Assembly: GCF_001039355.2 (NCBI RefSeq)
Contig: NW_019774403.1
Location: forward strand, 534,444-570,916
Source of the DNA: Lingula anatina
Lineage: Eukaryota; Brachiopoda; Lingulata; Lingulida; Lingulidae
Direction: 5' to 3'
DNA length: 36,473 nucleotides
The notes beneath the pieces are model-generated. The model had not been told where the DNA came from, made no database searches, and saw only the letters and a list, made by a program, of their open reading frames with translations. Below, one piece after another: positions 28,950-36,473 of the stretch. Positions within the stretch are counted from its first letter, which is position 1. Every line of letters starts with the position of its first letter. The position numbers were made by a program, and so were the translations under genes.

Positions 28950-29429
28950 ATGGCATGCAGGCGGGAAAGTCGAGACCGTCGCGATGACTGGGAATCACGT
29001 AAAGCAGAAGACGAAGAAAGGCGATATGCAAAAAGAGGTGGTCGCGTAAACGATCCTCATTTAAGACGCAAGTATGCCGACAGAGGGGTAAACCCTGTTG
29101 TGCTTTTAGTTGGAGGTATGGCAGCAATTGGCGAATTTTCGCCTTCCACTTCCAACACGGACGCCGACACGAACGGGCACGGGAAAATTGACAGCGAAAA
29201 CCCGGCGAAAGAGTCGAAAAGGCTTCAGAAGAGACCCAAACGCAACAGAAACAGCTCAGAAAATTCAAACTCGCCACTGATATCAGACGATGCCCAAGAT
29301 AAACCAGCCAGAAAGAAGAAGGGGTTGTTCAAACGCGTCAGATTTGCTAAATGGGGATGTCGTACCATTGCTATCCCAGTTATAGTAGGAATTATTGTGC
29401 TTGTGATCCTCGTCCCATTAGGACTATGA
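28950..29429 (+). CDS. Small C-terminally anchored protein, paralog 3
   Basis: An intronless frame of 159 codons. The N-terminal block has DDWESRKAEDEE, AKRG, NDPHLRRKYADRGVNP and LLVGG (to about residue 56), aligning with paralog 2. The middle is Ser, Asn and Lys rich and differs from paralog 2. Then ENSNSPLISDD (104-114), the basic cluster RKKKGLFKRVRF and a hydrophobic C-terminal tail (IPVIVGIIVLVILVPLGL). Predicted topology is tail-anchored, N-terminus cytosolic. ATG 28950 is preceded by CC and starts right before the conserved block. It is transcribed divergently from paralog 2, with the duplicated non-coding sequence between them. A distal poly(A) signal candidate lies at 30174. Function unknown. 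Confidence 0.72.
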   Translation: MACRRESRDRRDDWESRKAEDEERRYAKRGGRVNDPHLRRKYADRGVNPVVLLVGGMAAIGEFSPSTSNTDADTNGHGKIDSENPAKESKRLQKRPKRNRNSSENSNSPLISDDAQDKPARKKKGLFKRVRFAKWGCRTIAIPVIVGIIVLVILVPLGL

Positions 29430-30817
29430 CTCTGTAACTGGAACCAAAACATCATTTCAGTGAACGCTTTTACAGAAATAGATGCAGATAGCCTGAACTG
29501 CAGCCAAATTTACACTCGTGACATTCTCCATCACTGAAAATCGATTACTCACGTGAAATAATCCCCGATTGCAGGAAGTTTTGCACCTCACCGGATTATT
29601 AATCAAAACATTTACGTTTTTTTTCTGGCAGGTTGCCATGTTTATAAGTTTCGAAAATACCCTCTGTTTTCAATGCTTTAATAGAAAGAAAAATATAGGC
29701 CTATGTCCGGTTTGTAAACAGCCGCATTACGATTATCTCTGGTCTGTAGTATCGCAGTATACAAATTCATAAAAGACAGCTTGCTTGAGCTAAAATGTTT
29801 TTTTCTCTTTTTGATATCCCTATTGTTCGTAATCGGGAATGAGAACAAACGTGTGTCAAGACGATTGAAGTGAAGAGAAAAGTGTCAGTGATCTATGTCG
29901 TCAAAGCCAAGTGCACAAATACAAAACACGTACACATTATTACACAGTTGTTTTGGCAGAAGGCTTTTAAGGTAAACCCAGTATTTGTCAATAAATGGTA
30001 TATTTTAACCATCACAGCCTTATTTGTTCCCACTTTGTATAGAGTAATAGATACTCTGGCGCTGGCTTTTTTCTCTCTCACGTATTTAAGTATTTATTGC
30101 CAAAATACCCACAATATTTGCATTTTAAATGCTTAATTCTCACCTTCTCACCGAATCATATTATTTACTGTTTAATAAACCTGGAGACTGGTCAATAGTC
30201 TAGATATTCATCTTGATTTGCCTTGTCTCCATCACCCTCTACGGGAAGTCAGACGTCGAAAAAATATTTAGGCTCAAAAATATCCCCTAACCTTGAAACA
30301 GGTTATGAGTGTAAAATACTCCCCAAACCGCAGTGGCTTTCGCAATATAGGCCTACTTGTCAATCAAAACAAAGACAATTTTATTGTCAATGTTTGCAAC
30401 TGAGCCATCGGGGGAATAACCGCCTATTGAAAAAGAACGGGGCGTGTGAAATGTCTAAAATAATAAACTTGGCTGGGTCTCCCTCATTTTTAATCACCAC
30501 TTAAATGTGCGTGTTGATCTTTTAAGGCACTGATGCCGTCTTACTTAAGTTCAGTGTGACGGTGAATACAAAACAAGAAAATATATACAAACTTGTAAAA
30601 TGATTCCTGGTTGAAGTAGATTAACAAAGTAGCTATAGGGCCTCCCATCAAAGGCAGGCCTTTTAACCGAAACGAAAACAAATTTATCTAGGCAGAGTGC
30701 CAATTACTTTCAAGATTTGGGAAACCCCCGTCTTCAAAACCCATTAGAAGAGCAGGAAGTTGAAAATGGTTTGAAAAGAAATTATTTAAGAGTTTGTGAC
30801 ATCGCCATCTAGGGCCC
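29430..30817. other. 3' flank of paralog 3, no further gene seen
   Basis: Includes AATAAA at 30174-30179. A frame around 29640-29772 contains FQC and CPVC in zinc-finger-like spacing but lacks other support. Confidence 0.4.
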
Positions 30818-31049
30818 CATTCCCATAGCCAAATCAGTCTGCGTATCCAACACTGTGGGGACTCTCGCTGAGTGCAATCAGCTTAAATGAACGACGCCTC
30901 CTCCTGACACAAAAGCTGGTGATTAGGCTATACGAGTACGCTGGAAACAATTAAGAGAAGGCGGGTCATTCAGTTAAGCTGATTGCACTCAGCGAGAATC
31001 CCCGCAGAGTTGGATCGATCTACGTAGGCCGATGGTGTCTATGGGAATG
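30818..31049. mobile_element. Foldback MITE, about 232 bp
   Basis: Ends in CATTCCCATAG and CTATGGGAATG, inverted. The arms, about 90 bases each, share CTCGCTGAGTGCAATCAGCT (left) and its complement AGCTGATTGCACTCAGCGAG (right), plus an inner GAACGACGCCT / complement with mismatches. No coding capacity. TCTAGG occurs on both outer flanks a few bases away, a possible target duplication. Confidence 0.75.
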
Positions 31050-31182
31050 TTGTCTAGGTCTACACCCACAGTTACACATTCTCAGATTGTATCACAGGCC
31101 TGTGGGAATGGTGTATGTTAAGTAAAACACAAAAGGAACGTAGGCCCTACGTAGGCTACCCCTATTATAGGGCCCTAAATAA

Positions 31183-32500
31183 GGCCACACTTTTTTATTT
31201 TTATGGATGACATCCTGCGCGCGCACCGATTTTCGCCCGTTCTCCGAAAAAAAAATCCCCCCCCCCAGCCCCCAACGAAGTCGGTTGTCGCAAACGTCGT
31301 TATTGAATTTGCCAGGAAATGAGCTTTCTTCGCATGCGTGTTATCGCCACGTGGAAATGTGGCCGCTTTGCCGTCAAATTCATCTCTAGGATTAGGCTAC
31401 TTTCAAATTACACGACAATTAAAGTCATAAAGAGAACTGGTGCCGTCGTTTTGGATTGGTATGCCATTGATATTAGGCATGGAGATATCACCTTTTTACA
31501 ATTGCCCGAAAAATTTCAGTGACATTCTGTACAAAGCAGCACATAGGCTACCAGGTTTTTCTGTAGCGAAAAAAGGGTCGACAAGGGCGTCGAGGTATTT
31601 GGTGGGCTGAAGGTCGGACCCTTATCATTATTACTATATGGAGGGCGGACTTTCTGTCACACGGACCTTCAGTTTCGTGACACCGGCATAATGCGATAGG
31701 CAATATTTTTTCACCTGTTGCCACAGTTGTGTGCGCGACAGTTTTGAAGCCATCACCTGCACTTTAGGCCTAGGCTACCAGTCTTACTATGAATTTAACA
31801 ACATCCACATGCAAATGGTTGGGAAATAAGGGAATTATCTATTTTAAGATAAGGAGATACTTAGCTTTGAACAAGGCAGCAAAGCTGTCAAATGTACAGA
31901 CAAAAAGCAGGAAATAACTATGCACAAAATAGGCTACTGTCAATTCTGATGCAAAAGTACATTATGTTAAACTGTAAATTCAACATCAAATTTTAATTAT
32001 GCTCAACAGGTAATACCAATGAAAGTAAAATGTGTAACAAGCATAAGGCTTCAGGCCCATGAGAGTTCAAGTTCACACTTTGAAAATGTATAACTTCCAG
32101 AAAAAGAAGCCAATTAGACTGCTTTTCCAACTCAGGCTGCATGNGATATTCTGAGAGTTCAAATAAAGACAAACTGTATATTTGTTTTATTGATTGCTAT
32201 ACCAACAAAATGCATGAAATAACCTTAAATAGATTTGGTAATATGCAGCATATCTATTCATGACTTTTGTTTTACCTTTCTACGAAGTATTCACAATGCT
32301 TTAATATTTTGAGAGCATGGATAAAGACATATTGTTAGTTTGATACGTGTTTCTGTGGTAAAGTTGTGTTTCCAGCTTTGTACTGACAGCATTCCTTTAC
32401 TTAAGCAGTATTTTTTTTTTGGACTGTTTTTTTTCACCCTCTCGCACCGATTTAGGGGTCCCCAGAGGATGTCATCCATAAAAATAAAAAAAGTGTGGCC
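31183..32500. mobile_element. Pair of 34-35 bp inverted arms spanning 1.3 kb
   Basis: GGCCACAC, a T run, ATTTTTATGGATGACATCCT at 31183-31216 reappears inverted at 32466-32500 with one base difference in the T run. Just inside each arm GCACCGATTT occurs in the same orientation, not inverted. The interior has no recognisable transposase. It could be a non-autonomous DNA element or two opposite copies of a short repeat. Confidence 0.5.
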
Positions 32501-33180
32501 TAAGTTACCCACTGACTATTCTGACTAACCCAAATCTGTACCAATCATATGGCCACCATTCCTGTCACATCGAAGTGGGTGTGTAAGAATCAGGGAAGGG
32601 CGAAGGATTATAAAGTAAGAAGATTAATAAAATGGAAATCACCCGAGGTAGCCTAATAATGAAACTGTTGGCTCTGCACGACATCATACAACCCTAGAAA
32701 ATGTGCGAGAAACAGCGTAAGGTGTCGTTAACCTTTCAGCAATGTGTGGAATTTTATGTAGTCCTAGAAAACAATAAGAGAGTAACACGCAGAACAAAAT
32801 TAACACCTACTGTTGTTCAAAACAGCCAGAAGAACATCCATGGATGAGTTCTGTCAGCTTATTTTCGTTGCCACCCCACATTCGCTAGTCTGCCACACTG
32901 CCTCCCAATCCCGCTAATTCTCGGAAGACTTTAGAGGAACTAGGATGATTCCCATTCCCAATTTAAAAAAATTAAATGCGATACGTTGGTTACAGGTCAC
33001 AGTATTGGTCAGTTTATCCTGGATTATCATGATGTAGTGCACGTCTCTAAGGAACACTATGAGCTACATGTATATGGTATTTCAAGGGGCAGATGTTTCC
33101 ACGGTTTCTTGACACCTCTCAGAATGTTTTTTTTTTTTTTTTCAAACATAAAAATCCAAATATAACCCACAATTTTTCAC
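32501..33180. other. Intergenic, nothing recognised
   Basis: No gene or repeat was recognised apart from a T run near 33127-33142. Confidence 0.4.
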
Positions 33181-33239
33181 GTACATATATATGGCTCCAA
33201 TACCAACCCAATACCAACTACCACATCTGTGGGACTGGG

Positions 33240-33430
33240 CCCTGGGAGACATCCCGCGCAGACTGTCACCACGTGACACCGTTACAACTCAAAATTGCTT
33301 TGCCTGAAGAAGACCTTGTGGTAAGGTCGAAACGTTGTGATATTCATTTCAACGTAAGAATACATTAGGGTGAAGTAAATTTTTCACTTATCATGTAATT
33401 TTACTTTTTCACTTATCATGTTATTTACCC
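33240..33430 (+). mobile_element. Retroelement tail with hammerhead-like motif (Penelope type?)
   Basis: CTGAAGA (33304-33310) fits the hammerhead core C-U-G-A-N-G-A. GACCTT and AAGGTC form a perfect six-pair stem, followed by GAAA (33329-33332), then CGTT...AACG as a short stem III and TA at the cleavage position. One extra A precedes the six-pair stem, and stem I does not pair as I read it, so the ribozyme is degenerate or only similar. Two near-identical units of TTTTTCACTTATCATGT follow (33380-33428). Such motifs are known from Penelope-like elements. Confidence 0.4.
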
Positions 33431-34778
33431 AAAATGTAACAGCTTACAAATTACAAGAACATCGAATATTCCGTCCGACGTAAGCAATTTTGTAAATCAC
33501 TACATCTTTTGACTTTGAATATGTGATGAAAAGGTTAGACAACTTGTGTTTTCATAAGATACAGTCATTATGATTGTAAAGATAAACGATATGCCAACAA
33601 AATTGGCACTTTTGTTGAATGAATTCGCATTTCGTTGTTTTGATTCATAACAGTTTTTGCAAAATTAAACCCATAAAATGTGAATACAAGGGTGATAATT
33701 GAGCATTTATTCAGTTTATATGTACAAGGAATACAAGTAGTATCACGGTGATAATTCCGAATGATTAGTTGCCAAGGAGTAACAACAGTCTGACTGAACA
33801 ACATACACACATTTAAGATGAAAAGTTACACCTGCTAACAGGAGCCTAAGCTTAGTTTACATACTCATTCAACTTTTTCATGAGATTTTCTTTATTTCCC
33901 TTAATTTATGTGTGCCTTTCTGTTTTTATCATAAAAGGGTCCAAACACAAACACACAAATTAATAAAGGAAATACCAACAATAATGACACAAATTAAATA
34001 TGGATAAGTGTATGAATTGATGGATAAATAAAATTATAAATTAATAAAAATGACACATAAGACAGTTTTATTACAGAAATTCAAAAACTTTCCCATTCAT
34101 GACCAAACATATCACAAATATACAAAAAAGGATGTCTAGAAGCACCAATGCTGGCATACAACATCTACATGTATATATAATATTTTTCAATAAAGACACA
34201 TTAACAAAATAAACCTCTTCTATTTTCCTCAGTGCAAGAAGAATGCCTGGTCTTAAATATGTGCAGTTCCTCGTACTGGCAGGTGTCTTTTCAATGAATT
34301 TTTACGTTAAATGAGTAATTCTTGCAAAAAAAGCAAACTACATAAAACTAGGCAACGTTTGCCAAAGTGCGAATATAACCTATTAATTTTAATGACATAT
34401 CAAACAAAAGAAGTAATCATTGTGAAAAATTATATAGAATTCTATGATTCTCATTTTGGGAGCTTAGATGAAGGTGTTTGTTACACTGTAAAATATCTGG
34501 CCTCAAGTAGGTGGATTAATGTAATATTATCATGAATGCAGAGGCCATTTTTAGAATTCTCACTTATTTATTCTAAATTCTTCTTGCTATATCCATGTCT
34601 TATACATTACAATACAAGTACAAAATACACGTTTCTTTCTTTTTTAATGTATTATCAACATATCAACATTTTTGTATTACTGCAGACTTTCACCCAGTAG
34701 TTGTGGGAGATATTTCAAAAACTTTTAAGTAAACACGTGATTACCTTACAGTAAGTCTGATCTGTCATTGGGTATTTC
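33431..34778. other. Intergenic, nothing recognised
   Basis: AT-rich DNA without a supported gene, downstream of the minus-strand GPCR. Confidence 0.4.
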
Positions 34779-34784
34779 TTTATT
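34779..34784 (-). other. Poly(A) signal candidate of the GPCR gene
   Basis: AATAAA on the minus strand, about 45 bases after the stop codon, giving a very short 3' untranslated region if used. Confidence 0.4.
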
Positions 34785-34826
34785 ATCAGTGAAGCGTGTG
34801 ATGGTTCTGTCAACGCTATGGTCCCT

Positions 34827-35894
34827 CTATCCGTTGTGGGGATGTCGGCATTTGTTGGACAACAGTTTGCTGAAGGAGGTTCTAAACTTTCCAGACGACC
34901 AAAAGTAAATAATTGGATTCATCGCGGAATGAAAATACATCAGTGCCGTCGCAAAAGGATAAAGATATCCTGTGTTGGTAGTAAAACCGAGAAAAAAAGA
35001 AGGGATGTAATTTATAAAGAACATCGTTGTCAGAATCAGTGCTGTTTTTAAAGTCAAAATGTCCGCTTTTTGTATTGCAGCTGACGCCGTAAGGACAGTG
35101 GTCGTGTTATGGGCTGCCCCAGCAACGCCTTGGTTAGTCTCACTGTTGTTCGTGTCAGTTGGCGCTATAACGATAGATCTACGGGAGCGCAGAGAGCAAA
35201 ATATCACTGTGTAGAATGTAATGCTGACCAAAAAACTCATGACTGCAGCAATAAAGACTAAAAGAAAAGTTTTCCCATTTTCAGTCTTTTTAAGTTCCTT
35301 GTGGAATAGAAGGTAAAAGGTGTAAATGGTGCCACTCTTCTTCAAAAGGTATGCCGTATGACAGGGAAACATCACGTAGTGGTTATTTAAAACCAGGCCG
35401 GTCGCAACAGAACTCACGATCGTTTGAATAAAGATGGCTAGATAAACAATCCACGCTCTTAATCGCTTGAAAGGCTTGACGACACTTTGGAGCCTTATTG
35501 AAGCTATCACAACCATCGATAACAGCGAATACATAACGGAGAAAGCTGCCGCACCACCTTTTATCTTGCACCATGCCATGTGCGTTGGACCCGTAGACAT
35601 CGTTTCACCAAGGTGGATCGGAGCCGCAATAAGCGCGATGAGACAGTCAGCAAGCGACAAGGCCACCACGTAACAGTTGAATATAGTTCTCAGTGTTTTG
35701 TCTTTGTAGATGCAGATGATGACAACAATGTGTCCTACAGCGGAAAGGATGATGATTATCAATAGCATCACCGTGACGAAATGCAGTAAACGCAGAACAG
35801 TATCTGACGGAGCGACAAACTCATTGAATTCTGTGAAGTTGTCAGAGCTCATATTTGGCCAGGCAGGCAATGCTGTTTCCGTGCTGTTGTACAT
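34827..35894 (-). CDS. Rhodopsin-class (class A) G protein-coupled receptor, intronless
   Basis: 355 codons with seven hydrophobic segments. The N-terminus has three N-glycosylation sites (N3, N14, N19). Visible landmarks: TM2 LSLADCL (D83 = 2.50), C109 at the top of TM3 and C178 in the second extracellular loop (the conserved disulfide pair), R134 = 3.50, P298 = 6.50, NPIIY in TM7 (326-330), then a short helix 8 region and tail. Departures: the TM1 GN motif is GH (H55), the DRY motif reads IRL, and the CWxP motif reads NYIP. These place it among divergent orphan receptors, and ligand and G protein cannot be inferred. Intronless GPCR genes often form lineage-specific expansions. The plasma membrane location is family knowledge. 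Confidence 0.9.
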   Translation of the reverse strand: MYNSTETALPAWPNMSSDNFTEFNEFVAPSDTVLRLLHFVTVMLLIIIILSAVGHIVVIICIYKDKTLRTIFNCYVVALSLADCLIALIAAPIHLGETMSTGPTHMAWCKIKGGAAAFSVMYSLLSMVVIASIRLQSVVKPFKRLRAWIVYLAIFIQTIVSSVATGLVLNNHYVMFPCHTAYLLKKSGTIYTFYLLFHKELKKTENGKTFLLVFIAAVMSFLVSITFYTVIFCSLRSRRSIVIAPTDTNNSETNQGVAGAAHNTTTVLTASAAIQKADILTLKTALILTTMFFINYIPSFFLGFTTNTGYLYPFATALMYFHSAMNPIIYFWSSGKFRTSFSKLLSNKCRHPHNG

Positions 35895-35994
35895 TATAAG
35901 ATTTATATGATTTTTTCAGTTGATCCTGGAGTTTCTGACTTGTGCTTTCAGTAAATACCAAATGCCAATTTGGTCTAACTTTAGAGGCCTCCCA

Positions 35995-36003
35995 TTTTAT
36001 ATA
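35995..36003 (-). promoter_or_regulatory. TATA box of the GPCR gene
   Basis: TATATAAAA on the minus strand, about 100 bases before the ATG, which leaves room for a 5' leader of roughly 70 bases. CCAAT-like strings (either orientation) occur further upstream near 36047, 36083, 36149 and 36168. Confidence 0.5.
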
Positions 36004-36473
36004 TGCGGGTTTGAGCAATTAACCTTAAGCGGACTTAACGTTTTTCCGCCAATCAACGGTCTTGAAAAGATAGCGTTTTGACCAATGATAACGCTGTTTT
36101 TTTCAATTCAGATATTGTCAATAGGAGCACATGCAATGTGTCAGTTCATTGGAAACCGTTTAATGCATTGGTTGCGGATGATAATTTAGGGGCGGTGCAT
36201 TCATTGATAAATATTAAACTACATAAATGAATTACGATGAATATTATTAAAGTTTAAATGGATATCAAATAAGAGATAAAAAAAGTAAATATATTCTTCT
36301 GAGGCCGTGGAGTTCGTAAAGGTAGGAAAGGTTCGTAGAGGAAAGGTTTCAATGAAAAGGTGCAAGTCTGCCTTGCGCGTCGCAGGGGCCACGTGAGTTT
36401 GTTTTGCTTCCTGCACACTGGCACGCACTCACCACTTACCAAGAGAATGCAACGCACGGCGAAAGTAATTCGA
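36004..36473. other. GPCR upstream region and a splice-donor-like site at the window edge
   Basis: On the minus strand CTCTTG|GTAAGT (intron would begin at 36439) is a strong donor consensus and could end an exon that lies beyond the window. No reading frame could be tested because only about 30 bases of it are visible. Confidence 0.25.

Noticed and set aside
28846-29277. 143-codon minus-strand frame
   Set aside because: Antisense shadow of paralog 3, with no motif of its own.
29640-29772. Zinc-finger-like CxxC...CPVC in a short frame
   Set aside because: Too short, no second half, no splice context or homologous motif; probably chance in the 3' flank of paralog 3.
35467-35910. Plus-strand frames opposite the receptor
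   Set aside because: Antisense shadows of the GPCR coding sequence.
1-36473. CRISPR arrays, operons, tRNA or rRNA genes
   Set aside because: The DNA is animal nuclear sequence. No spaced direct repeats of CRISPR form, no bacterial gene layout and no tRNA or rRNA signature were seen by eye.

Overview
The window is animal nuclear DNA: AT-rich, with long introns, phase-consistent GT..AG splice sites, microsatellites, decayed transposons, assembly Ns and metazoan-only protein types. Frequent TAGGCCTA-type octamers, an EGF-olfactomedin gene and intron style suggest a marine invertebrate, perhaps an echinoderm, hemichordate or cephalochordate. The lineage is inference only.

Layout. (1) 2646-15715, plus strand: an 18-exon gene for a secreted protein of about 956 residues: signal peptide, unrecognised N-terminal region, 15 EGF modules (one per exon, every intron phase 1) and a C-terminal olfactomedin domain. 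The EGF exons fall into a few repeating types. The stretch from exon 5 to exon 13 carries a recent tandem duplication that includes the introns. Introns 4 and 17 contain an inverted-repeat element and a decayed Tc1-like transposon. (2) 17710-20607, plus strand: a five-exon mitochondrial methionine-R-sulfoxide reductase of the MSRB2 type, with an inverted-repeat element in intron 1. (3) 22.5-29.5 kb: three paralogous small genes (plus, minus, plus) for proteins that end in a basic cluster and a C-terminal hydrophobic anchor. Two share an N-terminal block with a DRGxNP core. I do not recognise this family, and it is the best candidate here for something undescribed. A roughly 0.55 kb non-coding sequence is tandemly duplicated between the second and third genes. 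(4) 29.5-34.8 kb: no convincing gene, but a foldback element, a 1.3 kb inverted-arm pair and a hammerhead-like retroelement tail. (5) 34827-35894, minus strand: an intronless rhodopsin-class GPCR with several non-canonical core residues and a TATA box upstream.

The genes do not form an evident pathway. The EGF-olfactomedin protein is extracellular, MSRB2 mitochondrial, the small family probably membrane-anchored and cytosol-facing, and the GPCR at the cell surface. All exon models were built by hand from reading frame and splice consensus, without transcript evidence.
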